Assembly: GCA_934524965.1 (NCBI GenBank)
Contig: CAKSYU010000019.1
Coordinates: forward strand, 1 to 35,681
Direction of reading: 5' to 3'
Length of the DNA stretch: 35,681 bases
DNA from: an uncultured Angelakisella sp.
GTDB taxonomy: Bacteria; Bacillota; Clostridia; Oscillospirales; Ruminococcaceae
Shown here: in pieces, positions 16,342 through 23,623 of the stretch
Position numbering within the stretch: the stretch's first letter is position 1
Layout: the number at the start of each line of letters is the position of its first letter
Program-made: the position numbers and the translations under genes
The notes under the pieces: generated by a model
Told to the model about the DNA's origin: nothing
Databases searched by the model: none
Seen by the model: the letters and a program-made list of their open reading frames with translations, nothing else

Positions 16342-16705
16342 ATTTCAATCCACGCGCCCACCGTGGGGTGCGACCCATGACGATTGCAAGTGCCGCAAAA
16401 TTCTCAGCATTTCAAACCACGCCCCCGTGGGTGCGACTGTATTCAATAGTCAGCTTCGCCTTGTCGTTCTCATTTCAATCCACGCGCCCCGCGTGGGAAC
16501 GCGACCAGTTCCAACTCACGAGAGCCGTCTTCGATCGTATTTCAACCCCCGCACCTCCTGTGGGGTGCGACTTGCGCCGTTCCGCCGATCTCCAGTGTCA
16601 GCTTTGTTTCAACTCTCACGCCCTTACAGGGCGCGGCAAAAGCTGCGTATAAAACATCGCCACCAGTAAATTATTTCAACCCACACACCCCTTACAGGGT
16701 GTGAC
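16342..16705 (-). CRISPR. Degenerate type I-C CRISPR array, six repeats
   Basis: The repeats lie at 16342-16374, 16409-16437, 16472-16505, 16539-16571, 16606-16637 and 16673-16705. The five spacers are 34, 34, 33, 34 and 35 bases. Read on the minus strand, the repeats begin GTCGC (or GCCGC/GTCAC) and end TTGAAAT (TTGAAAC once), which is the type I-C pattern and the same direction as the cas genes. No two repeats are identical: lengths vary from 29 to 34 and the middles differ widely, but most keep a stem-loop. The first repeat is only 13 bases beyond the cas7c stop, so there is no room for a leader. Between the terminator at 16234 and the array I see nothing else. Confidence 0.9.
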
Positions 16706-16718
16706 AATTTCCCTCCTA

Positions 16719-17615
16719 TCACCCCATCTGTATGCAGGTCACGCCGGCAGGCAGCGCGGCTTCATTCACCTCCACGGTATAGTCCTCATAGCTTCTGGGC
16801 GCCAGAACACCCTCTTTGCGGCTCGCCTTTACCAGATCAAATACCTTATGCGCCGGCGCACAGCCCAGCTCAGTCTCATGCCGGAACACGATCAGCTCCC
16901 GCACCGCCATCTTGCCGCGACCGGCGGCATGGTCGTTTTCAAACATATTGATAATCGCCTCCCACAAAAGCGAGAGATCCTCCTCGGAAAATCCGGTCGT
17001 CTTGCGCGCCAGATTGGCGGAAACATAGCCCTCGACCCGATAAAGCCCGTAAGGAACAATGTACTTGCGTCCCATTTCGGTGTCTTTCCTTTCCGCGTCG
17101 GCTTCGGTCGTAATTGCCACACGGGTGATGGTGATCTCCTGCGGCAGAATGGGGTCAACGCTACGGGCAAAGCCCAGCTGGACCGGTCCGCGCACCTGCC
17201 CGCAGTTCAGCGCGCCTTTCATAAAGGTGGTCATCACCGCGCCGAAGGTACGGATATCGTAAAAATTGGCGCACATAAAGTCTCGCAGCTTTTCGTCCAG
17301 CCTTGCGTCCTTCTTTTTGGCTTCCTTCAGCTTTTCCTTCACCGGCTCCACGCCCACATAGGCGCAGGTCTCTTTGTCGCTGGTATTCAGCGGCACGCTG
17401 TCCTTGATGTAAATGCGGTAGCCGGGTTCGCCCTCCTTTACCGTCTCCACATAGTTGCGGATCTTGCGCTTCAGGCAGACGTCCGTGACCAGCCCATAGC
17501 CGGTCTCCGGATCCACGCGGGGCATATTGCCCGCATCGGGGTCGCCGTTGGGGTTGCCGTTTTCCACATCGAAGAACACCACAAATTCGTACCGGTTTTT
17601 GATCGGCTCAGACAT
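16719..17615 (-). CDS. cas7c: Cas7c (Csd2), type I-C backbone subunit
   Basis: 298 residues, the usual Csd2 length. The start of the family is recognisable: NRYEFVVFFDVENGNPNGDP near the N-terminus, then GLVTDVCLKRKIRNYV, and later RTFGAVM and GPVQLGFARSVDPI. Several copies of this RAMP protein line the crRNA to form the body of the type I-C Cascade complex. The ATG at 17615 is chosen over an ATG two codons earlier because GGAGG is then nine bases away; it overlaps the cas8c stop by 8 bases. The gene is followed almost directly by the array instead of cas4, cas1 and cas2. Confidence 0.95.
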   Translation of the reverse strand: MSEPIKNRYEFVVFFDVENGNPNGDPDAGNMPRVDPETGYGLVTDVCLKRKIRNYVETVKEGEPGYRIYIKDSVPLNTSDKETCAYVGVEPVKEKLKEAKKKDARLDEKLRDFMCANFYDIRTFGAVMTTFMKGALNCGQVRGPVQLGFARSVDPILPQEITITRVAITTEADAERKDTEMGRKYIVPYGLYRVEGYVSANLARKTTGFSEEDLSLLWEAIINMFENDHAAGRGKMAVRELIVFRHETELGCAPAHKVFDLVKASRKEGVLAPRSYEDYTVEVNEAALPAGVTCIQMG

Positions 17616-17976
17616 TCTCATTCTCCTCCTTTTTGGTATAGCGCTTTTGCTTTTGATGGTAATACCCAAGGTCGAAAGCGCCCTGCTGCGCCAGCGTCAG
17701 CCGTGCGGGATAGCTTTCGTCCAGCACGCCTTTCAGGGCGATGACCTGCTTATCGTAGTAGATGCGCTTCCCTGCCTCCAGCTTCCGCTGGTGCTTCTGG
17801 TACAGGTTGTTCAGCACTGGGAAGATGCTGGCAGGCATCGCCGCCGCGGCATTAAAATACTTATCCTTAATGGTCGCGTTGATGCCGGGGTTCGCTGCCT
17901 GCTGTGCCGCCTCATATACCGAGAAAAGGCGTCCCAGCGTATAGGCGGGGTTGGTGCTGTTTTCGTTCAGGCTCAC
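17608..17976 (-). CDS. cas11c: Cas11c, predicted internal translation product of cas8c
   Basis: Inside cas8c and in the same frame, AAAGGAGG (17985-17992 on the minus strand) stands 8 bases before GTG at 17974-17976. This would give 122 residues beginning VSLNENSTNPAYTLGRLF. It is known for type I-C systems that the small subunit Cas11 is made from an internal start in the 3' part of cas8c; the size and position here agree. The full Shine-Dalgarno match in the middle of a coding region is the direct evidence. Cas11c stabilises the Cascade belly and its binding of target DNA. Confidence 0.75.
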   Translation of the reverse strand: MSLNENSTNPAYTLGRLFSVYEAAQQAANPGINATIKDKYFNAAAAMPASIFPVLNNLYQKHQRKLEAGKRIYYDKQVIALKGVLDESYPARLTLAQQGAFDLGYYHQKQKRYTKKEENENV

Positions 17977-19341
17977 GGTCAAAACCTCCTTTGGGCAGTC
18001 GTTGTGTGGATTTTTCAGATAGTACGCTTTCAGGATCGCGGCACGACCCCATGTAATATTCCGCTCCGCGCGGATACGCAGCATCACCGCCTCCAGCAGC
18101 GAAGCCGGATACGGGCTGCCGGAAAAGACTGCCCGCGCCACGGCGCCTGCCATCACCGGCGAGGCTGCCTTGTCCTTCGTGTTCCGGTTCACGGTCTCCT
18201 GCAACAGGCTCCACAGCGGCAGGGTCTGGTATTTCGCTCCGGCGATCTCCAGCCGCTCATAGTGGTCGTTGATGTTCCGCATCAGCCTGCCAAAGCTGTC
18301 CCGCAGAAAAAAGCGCACCGAAAGCCGTGACTTATTGGGTGCCAGCCCCAGAATATAGAACGGGCGGTCGGGGTCGATCTCCAGCCCGTCGCAGGGCAGT
18401 CCATTTGCCAGTCTTTTCAGCATCGTCCGCAGGTCGTTATCGGTAAAGCCCTTTTCCTCTCCGCCGAACAGCGCCGCCATGGCGACCGTCTGATAATCCG
18501 GTTCCGCGCCCTCTGCCCAGCAAACCACCGTCGTATCACCGATCAGCTGCACATTGCTGCGGTCTGCCAGCAGATGATTGAGTGCCGCGGTGTAGGCAAA
18601 GGCGGCATATTGTCCTACCGGCGCGTTAAAGTTCTGCTCGTGCCCGTAGGAGCAAAAGGACGGCGTGTTAAAGGATACCAGCGCGGCGCCGCTGGACTGC
18701 GCGTCCCGCACGCCCTTGATCGATGGGTGGATCGCCGGTATCCCGTCCTGCCGTCCGGTCACCAGACACTGCATTTCCACCGTGTCCTCGCCGCCGTGGT
18801 CGCGGTATGCTCTCCACGCCTCGCGGATGGCTTCGTCCTCCTGCGGGCAGCAGCCATCTACCCGAAAGGTCATATTCCCTCCGGCAGTGATCTCCTCCAG
18901 CTGTCCCGCCAACACCGGGTGCTCCACCGCCGTTCCGGGCTGCCAGTTGTCAAAAAAATTCAGTATGGCGCGCGCCGTCGTGGTGTCTGCCCCGTCCAGT
19001 ACCGCATGGTGCAGCTCCTTTGCCGCGGCAAAGCACTCACGGCTGCGTTCCGGTTTGCCCTTTTGGTCGATCCCCAGCAGATAAGAGGAATTATCCCACA
19101 AAAAGTTGGAGGCAGCGCCCACCGTGCGCTTTACCGCCGCCGGCAGCGTCATGCTTTGCGGGCGAAGGACTGTTTTCTTCCCCGCCGTCACTTCCCGCAT
19201 CGTTGGAATGACCTGAACCGGCTGTCCCGCCCCATCAATGCACAGGGCATAGCTGATATTGGCGGGGCTCCAGCCGGGCGCCGCTATCTCGCCCCGCCGC
19301 AGCAGGTCCTCGTAATACCCGGTCAGCGCCTGCAGGATCAT
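17608..19341 (-). CDS. cas8c: Cas8c (Csd1), type I-C large subunit
   Basis: 577 residues from the ATG at 19341. The N-terminus MILQALTGYYEDLLRRGEIA and the phrase GWSPANISYALCIDGAG are typical of Csd1. In type I-C it recognises the PAM and recruits Cas3. The start overlaps the cas5c stop (ATGA), with GGGGAGGTG just upstream, so the two genes are translationally coupled. The last 122 codons also encode Cas11c. The frame is intact along its whole length, which argues that interference is still under selection. Confidence 0.95.
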   Translation of the reverse strand: MILQALTGYYEDLLRRGEIAAPGWSPANISYALCIDGAGQPVQVIPTMREVTAGKKTVLRPQSMTLPAAVKRTVGAASNFLWDNSSYLLGIDQKGKPERSRECFAAAKELHHAVLDGADTTTARAILNFFDNWQPGTAVEHPVLAGQLEEITAGGNMTFRVDGCCPQEDEAIREAWRAYRDHGGEDTVEMQCLVTGRQDGIPAIHPSIKGVRDAQSSGAALVSFNTPSFCSYGHEQNFNAPVGQYAAFAYTAALNHLLADRSNVQLIGDTTVVCWAEGAEPDYQTVAMAALFGGEEKGFTDNDLRTMLKRLANGLPCDGLEIDPDRPFYILGLAPNKSRLSVRFFLRDSFGRLMRNINDHYERLEIAGAKYQTLPLWSLLQETVNRNTKDKAASPVMAGAVARAVFSGSPYPASLLEAVMLRIRAERNITWGRAAILKAYYLKNPHNDCPKEVLTVSLNENSTNPAYTLGRLFSVYEAAQQAANPGINATIKDKYFNAAAAMPASIFPVLNNLYQKHQRKLEAGKRIYYDKQVIALKGVLDESYPARLTLAQQGAFDLGYYHQKQKRYTKKEENENV

Positions 19342-20000
19342 TTTTTCACCTCCCCGCTGTTCCACGCCGGTATCTCCAGCACACCGTCGCGCAGCTCGGC
19401 ACGGAAGAACCTCGGTGTGATATTCTGCGGGTCGGTATAGTCCATGTCCAGCAGTATCCAGCCCAGGTCACGGGTCCCCCGCAGTTCCTCCGGGCAGGGC
19501 GGCAGCTGCGCGCAGCGGCAAAAGTGCGCAGGGAATTCCCTTGTGCCAAAGTAGGGCATACTGTAAAACTGTCCCCGTTCCAGCCGCCGCTTTATCATAT
19601 CCTGGAATTTCCCCGGGTTATCGCCGATTGCCGCGTTTTCCGTCATGTCAAAGTGAGCGTCTATCACATACCGCACCTCCCGCAGCACCATGGCTGCCCG
19701 CTGCTGGATACTCTCCGGCGCGACAAGGTACAGCTCTCCCTCCCCCTTTTCCATCACGGCTTTTACATTCCTCGCGCTGATGGTATCCTTGACCTCATTG
19801 CGGCGGATATTGGTGAAGCGAATGGGACTGCATACATGGATCCGGTCGATGCTCCACCTCAGCCCGGGGTGCCAGTATATGCTTTCCAGCAGTCCGCGCG
19901 CCGCGGAGGGCGTCATCACATCATAGCTCACCCGTTCGGTTTTCATTTCCGGTCGGGTAAAGCAGGCGTAGTCTCCCCATACCTCCACTTGTATCGCCAT
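19338..20000 (-). CDS. cas5c: Cas5c (Cas5d), crRNA-processing subunit
   Basis: 220 residues from the ATG at 20000 (AAAGGGG upstream). MAIQVEVWGDYACFTRPEMK and SYDVMTPSAARGLLESIYW match the N-terminal RAMP fold of Cas5d. In type I-C this protein replaces Cas6: it cuts the repeat at the base of its stem-loop and stays on the 5' handle. It is therefore the protein that must recognise the diverged repeats of the adjacent array. A 78-base gap separates it from cas3. Confidence 0.95.
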   Translation of the reverse strand: MAIQVEVWGDYACFTRPEMKTERVSYDVMTPSAARGLLESIYWHPGLRWSIDRIHVCSPIRFTNIRRNEVKDTISARNVKAVMEKGEGELYLVAPESIQQRAAMVLREVRYVIDAHFDMTENAAIGDNPGKFQDMIKRRLERGQFYSMPYFGTREFPAHFCRCAQLPPCPEELRGTRDLGWILLDMDYTDPQNITPRFFRAELRDGVLEIPAWNSGEVKK

Positions 20001-20078
20001 AAATTCGCCCCTTTCTCTCCATTTCATTCCCATCATAGCATTTCATGTGTCCAATAGAACGGACTTTCCATGCTCTGC

Positions 20079-22250
20079 TCATACAAATTCCGCCTTGCCG
20101 CTCTCCGGCTCCATCGTCAGACCCATAGTCTCGCTGTACAGCGTCCGGTCGGTCAGGATCGCGCTGTTTTCGTCCAGCGCCGGTTCCTCCGCCGCTGTCA
20201 GCAGCGCTCCCGCACGGTACAGCGCCTCAAAATGCTGCTCATACACTGGGACCGCGTAGCGTCCCAGCCTGCGGTACAGCTCTTTTCCGTATTCTCCTGC
20301 CCGCAGCCGCCGGAGCAGCTCCTCCCCTTCGCCGTAGGGGATATAAACGGTTCTGGTCTCCCGCCCGATCAGGCGGAACTGCCTTGCCACCGTTTCAAAC
20401 GGGAATTCACAGCCCTCTATCCCGTCGGTAAAAGCTTTTATCACGCCCTGCTTATCCAGCGCCTCACCGGTCAGGCTGCGCAGGGCGCGGAAATACCGTG
20501 TCATCGTTTCCGGCGCGGCGGGGTCACGTCCGCCCTCCAGCGCCTCTTTTGCCGCCCCTATCGCCGTGCGGAACGGCACCGGCGGCAGCTCCGTCCGCTC
20601 AAAAATCGTCACAATACTGTCGTCCGCCGGTCGCAGTCCCTCCCGATTACAGCGTCCCGCCGCCTGCAATACGGAATCCAGCCCCGCCAGCTCCCGATAC
20701 ACCGTCGGGAAATCCACATCGACCCCCGCCTCGATCAGCGAGGTGGATACCACTCGGCACGGCTCGCCGTCCTTCAGCCGCTGGCGGATTTCCTCCAGCA
20801 GCTGCTGCCGCTGCGCCGGGATCATCAGCGTGGAAAGATGATAGCTTCCCTCCCGCGGCAGCGCGGAAAAAATACTCTGCGCCGCCTTACGGCTGTTCAC
20901 GATGCACAGCGCCTGCCGCTGCTCCCCCAGCCGCTTTGCTGTTTCCTCATCGGTCAGCGCCCCCTCCCGCCGGAAGGTCACACGGCGGAAACGCTCATAT
21001 TCCTCTCCGGCATGGGGGCAAAGCTCAGTCACAGGGCAGTGCGGCGCATAGTCGCGCAACAGGTCGTTCAGCGCGGGCTGCGTCGCGGTACACAGCACCA
21101 CCGTGGCACGGAACTGCTCCGCCAGCGCGCCCATTGCCGCCGTGCCGGGGCGCAGGTGCGGCAGCGGCAGCATCTGCGCCTCATCAAAGATGATCACACT
21201 ATCCGCCAGATTGTGCAGCTTGCGGCACTGGGAGGAACGGGCGGCATACATCGATTCAAACAGCTGTACCGCCGTGGTAACGACCATCGGCATCTCCCAG
21301 TTCTCCGCCGCCAGCGCCTTACGGATCGCCTGCGGCGGCGAGCCGTCCGCAAGCTCGAATCGCACACCGGAATGGTGCTCCAGCACATTTTCGTCCCCCA
21401 GAATATCGCGGAACACCTTGGCGTTCTGCTCGATGATGGAGGTATAGGGGATCACATAGATCACCCGCTTCATGCCATGCGCCGCCGCGTGCCGCAGCGC
21501 AAACGCCAGCGAAGCCACCGTTTTCCCTCCGCCGGTCGGCACCGTCAGTGTGTAAATGCCCCTCGGCTTGTCCCCCGCCTCCGCACAGGTGCGCAAGATC
21601 TCACCGCGCAGCCGGTTCAGGTCTGTTTGCGGCGATTGCCAAGGCGCGGTGTACACCCGCAGCCGCTCCGCCAGAACGGCGATCTCCTCCCCCTTGCCGC
21701 GGCGCACCTGCCCTCGGCTCATAAAGCGTTCCGCATCCAGATAATCCGCGTCCACCAGACAGGAGTAAAGCATTCTTGTCCAAAAGGAAGCCGCCAGTTT
21801 CCCTCGTACCGGCATCGCCGGTATCTGCGCCGGCAGGGAGATCCCGCTCTCCCCGCACTGCTCCGGGTACCGCCCCTCGATTCCTTTCTTTAGCCGACCG
21901 TACAGCGTCGCCTCCCCCGCGCGGTCGGCTGCCGCGCTGCCAAAGTCCGGCAGCCCGCCGTGGTGTCCCGCCACGCACGCCGCCGTGTAAAGCTGCCCCC
22001 TTTTCGCGCAGATGACCGCTCCCGCCGTGGCATGGTCTGCTATGGGGCCGTTCTCCAGCAGCCGCCTTTGGAACGCCTCGGTACACTTCCCCATATCATG
22101 CGTCAGTCCCGCCAGCTCCCCCTGCTCCGCCGCCCCAAAGGAAGCAGCAAATTTCCGGCACAGCGCAGCAGTCCCTGTCAGGTGTTCCTCCACCGTCTGG
22201 TACTCTGTTCTCCCGTCTTTATCCTCGCGGATATGCGCGTAGTATATCAT
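20079..22250 (-). CDS. cas3: Cas3, HD nuclease-helicase
   Basis: 723 residues from the ATG at 22250, with GGAGG upstream. The N-terminal HD nuclease has EEH at 21-23, THDMGK at 50-55 and GHHGG at 95-99. The helicase has PTGGGKT at 238-244, FDEAQ at 355-359, a CTATQP motif and STSLIEAGVDVDFP ending in QAAGRCNREG. Cas3 is recruited by Cascade to unwind and degrade the target DNA strand. It is the first gene of the cas operon, as usual in type I-C. All motifs are intact. Confidence 0.95.
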   Translation of the reverse strand: MIYYAHIREDKDGRTEYQTVEEHLTGTAALCRKFAASFGAAEQGELAGLTHDMGKCTEAFQRRLLENGPIADHATAGAVICAKRGQLYTAACVAGHHGGLPDFGSAAADRAGEATLYGRLKKGIEGRYPEQCGESGISLPAQIPAMPVRGKLAASFWTRMLYSCLVDADYLDAERFMSRGQVRRGKGEEIAVLAERLRVYTAPWQSPQTDLNRLRGEILRTCAEAGDKPRGIYTLTVPTGGGKTVASLAFALRHAAAHGMKRVIYVIPYTSIIEQNAKVFRDILGDENVLEHHSGVRFELADGSPPQAIRKALAAENWEMPMVVTTAVQLFESMYAARSSQCRKLHNLADSVIIFDEAQMLPLPHLRPGTAAMGALAEQFRATVVLCTATQPALNDLLRDYAPHCPVTELCPHAGEEYERFRRVTFRREGALTDEETAKRLGEQRQALCIVNSRKAAQSIFSALPREGSYHLSTLMIPAQRQQLLEEIRQRLKDGEPCRVVSTSLIEAGVDVDFPTVYRELAGLDSVLQAAGRCNREGLRPADDSIVTIFERTELPPVPFRTAIGAAKEALEGGRDPAAPETMTRYFRALRSLTGEALDKQGVIKAFTDGIEGCEFPFETVARQFRLIGRETRTVYIPYGEGEELLRRLRAGEYGKELYRRLGRYAVPVYEQHFEALYRAGALLTAAEEPALDENSAILTDRTLYSETMGLTMEPESGKAEFV

Positions 22251-22278
22251 TCCTGCGTCCTCCGTCAATAAAATAAAA

Positions 22279-22302
22279 TTGCCCCGCGCTCCCGCAGGGC
22301 AA
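22279..22302 (-). promoter_or_regulatory. Terminator-like hairpin in the cas operon leader
   Basis: On the minus strand TTGCCC and GGGCAA enclose an inner GCG/CGC helix with one mismatch, and the stem is followed by TTTTATTTTATT. The structure lies between the predicted cas promoter (22356-22384) and the cas3 ATG at 22250. It could attenuate cas transcription. Confidence 0.55.
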
Positions 22303-22355
22303 ATCATCGAACACAGCAGGTATATCGCCCCGTTGCAGTTAATTTCTCCAAATTT

Positions 22356-22384
22356 ATAGTAAAGCCTTTCATTCGGCAAGTCAA
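22356..22384 (-). promoter_or_regulatory. Putative promoter of the cas operon
   Basis: On the minus strand TTGACT (22379-22384) and TACTAT (22356-22361) are exactly 17 bases apart, about 106 bases upstream of cas3. The -35 lies next to the first tRNA-end-like repeat. Confidence 0.6.
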
Positions 22385-22389
22385 GCCGT

Positions 22390-22406
22390 CCCCCACCTCC
22401 CGCACC
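22390..22406 (+). repeat. tRNA-Leu 3'-end-like repeat, copy 1
   Basis: CCCCCACCTCCCGCACC matches 16 of 17 bases of copy 2 at 22560-22576 and the 3' end of the nearby tRNA-Leu. It is inverted relative to that tRNA. TCAAGCCG just before it resembles a T-loop remnant. Both copies are followed by an A/T-rich run. Confidence 0.5.
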
Positions 22407-22479
22407 CAAAATAAAAGTGAGTTATTTTATGATCTGCAAAAAAACACCGGCACCTCACCCCCGCAAGGAGGGGGTTGTG

Positions 22480-22511
22480 CGAAGGGGGAACCTTTGTCGG
22501 TTCCCTCTTCG
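22480..22511 (+). repeat. Inverted repeat, possible plus-strand terminator
   Basis: CGAAGGGGGAACC and GGTTCCCTCTTCG form a 13-bp stem with one mismatch around TTTGTC, followed by CGTTTTATAA. An additional CCCCC/GGGGG hairpin lies just before it (about 22458-22474). There is no plus-strand gene immediately upstream, so this may be a mobile palindromic repeat and not a working terminator. The interval 22251-22609 otherwise holds only the leader, promoter and tRNA-like repeats. Confidence 0.45.
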
Positions 22512-22559
22512 CGTTTTATAAGTGTACAAGCCTATTTCTTCATGATAAGCTCTGCGCTT

Positions 22560-22624
22560 CCCCCATCTCCCGCACCAATAAAAAAAGAGCCTGTCGGCTC
22601 TTTTTTTATTGGTGCGGGAGATGG
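22560..22624. repeat. Palindrome with ~30-bp arms containing the tRNA-Leu 3' end
   Basis: The left arm starts CCCATCTCCCGCACC (22562) and continues through AATAAAAAAAGAGCC to 22591. The right arm (22596-22625) is its exact reverse complement over 30 bases, around a TGTC centre. The right arm includes the last 16 bases of the tRNA gene, so the left arm is an inverted copy of the tRNA end. Confidence 0.85.
22580..22607 (-). terminator. Terminator of tRNA-Leu
   Basis: GAGCC-GACA-GGCTC followed by seven T on the minus strand, directly after the tRNA. The A and T runs extend the stem, so it can work in both directions. Confidence 0.85.
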
Positions 22625-22692
22625 GACTTGAACCCACACACAAAATGTACTGGCTCCTAAGACCAGCGCGTCTGCCATTCCGCCACTCCCGC
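22610..22692 (-). tRNA. tRNA-Leu (anticodon UAG)
   Basis: An 83-base class II tRNA with encoded CCA. Acceptor arms are GCGGGAG and CTCCCGC. The anticodon stem CTGGT/GCCAG encloses the loop CTTAGGA, giving anticodon TAG. A long variable arm and the T-arm GTGGGTTCAAGTCCCAT follow. Its 3' end forms one arm of a long palindrome and is repeated in inverted orientation nearby. Confidence 0.95.
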
Positions 22693-22706
22693 GTGGAACA
22701 GCTCCT

Positions 22707-22736
22707 ATCTTACCACGAAAGGGGCTGCGCTGTCAA
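22707..22736 (-). promoter_or_regulatory. Putative promoter of tRNA-Leu
   Basis: On the minus strand TTGACA (22731-22736) and TAAGAT (22707-22712) are 18 bases apart, 15 bases before the mature 5' end of the tRNA. Confidence 0.7.
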
Positions 22737-22858
22737 ACGCCGCCGCGGAGAAACCCTCCCCCGCCGCAGCGCCTTTTGTTTCTTATCCTATCATTTCGCG
22801 GTCTTTCCCGACCGCCGCGGGCAGCCGTGCCCTTCGTCCGGCGCTTTTGCCCCATCCG

Positions 22859-23623
22859 CTATCCCGTAAAGACCGTCACGCCGCTCACGGGCAGAAACCC
22901 CAGTCCGGCGTAGAAGCTCTCCCGATGGGCTTCACAGGCGACCAGCGGGGTCAGCCCCCGCTCCCGCAGCCAGGCGGCGCAGCGGTACACCGCCGCGCGT
23001 CCCAGACCCTGCCCCTCGTACTCCGGCAGCGTCGCCACATAGCTGATCTGCCCCCGGCGGGTGCCGCAGTCGGTCACTGCCGCCGCCGAGACCGCTTTGC
23101 CGTCCTGCCGCAGCGTTACCGTGTACCCCACATGGCGGCGTTCCGCCAGATGCAGGTTCACCACCGCCGTTTCGTACTGGGCAGGGGTCAGCTCCCCCAC
23201 CGCCAGGTTGCAGTCCGCCACCGCCGTGGCGGTGCGGGGGCAGTATTCCGCCTCCGGCAGTGTAAAAGCCGCGTCCTCCGGCAGCGTCATCACCGTCAGC
23301 GGAAGTCCCGTTTCGCCGGTCTCCTCCCGCCATGCGGCGGAAAGGGTCGGGCACAGCATCACCCAGCCCTCCTGCCGCCAACGCAGAAAGTCCACGATCT
23401 CCGGCGCCGCCTCGGGGCATAGGGCGGTCGCCCACAGGGCGTGTCCCTTTTGCAGAATAAACCCCTTGGGCACACGGTCACGCCGCCCCTCATAAACGCC
23501 CCAGAATTCGTACAGCAGCCCCATGCCGCAGCACCGCGCCGCCGATTCCACCATCGTGGCAAGCAGCGGCTCGCCGCCGATGTCCCGCAGCCGCCGGTCG
23601 TCATAGGCAAGGCTTCTTACCAT
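22859..23623 (-). CDS. GNAT family N-acetyltransferase
   Basis: 254 residues. The C-terminal half has the acetyl-CoA motif ISYVATLPEYEGQGLGRAAV (around residue 200), with the Q-x-x-G-x-G-type loop EGQGLGR and the later FYAGLGF that GNAT proteins share. The N-terminal 120 residues are less typical and may be a second, degenerate GNAT half. The start is taken as ATG 23623, which overlaps the upstream peptidase stop as TGATG, rather than the GTG one codon earlier. It is the last gene of the two-peptidase operon. The acceptor substrate is unknown. Confidence 0.82.
   Translation of the reverse strand: MVRSLAYDDRRLRDIGGEPLLATMVESAARCCGMGLLYEFWGVYEGRRDRVPKGFILQKGHALWATALCPEAAPEIVDFLRWRQEGWVMLCPTLSAAWREETGETGLPLTVMTLPEDAAFTLPEAEYCPRTATAVADCNLAVGELTPAQYETAVVNLHLAERRHVGYTVTLRQDGKAVSAAAVTDCGTRRGQISYVATLPEYEGQGLGRAAVYRCAAWLRERGLTPLVACEAHRESFYAGLGFLPVSGVTVFTG

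Noticed and set aside
22390..22576. Additional complete tRNA genes on the plus strand
   Set aside because: Only the 3' acceptor and a hint of T-loop sequence are present; no 5' acceptor, D-arm or anticodon arm can be paired with them.
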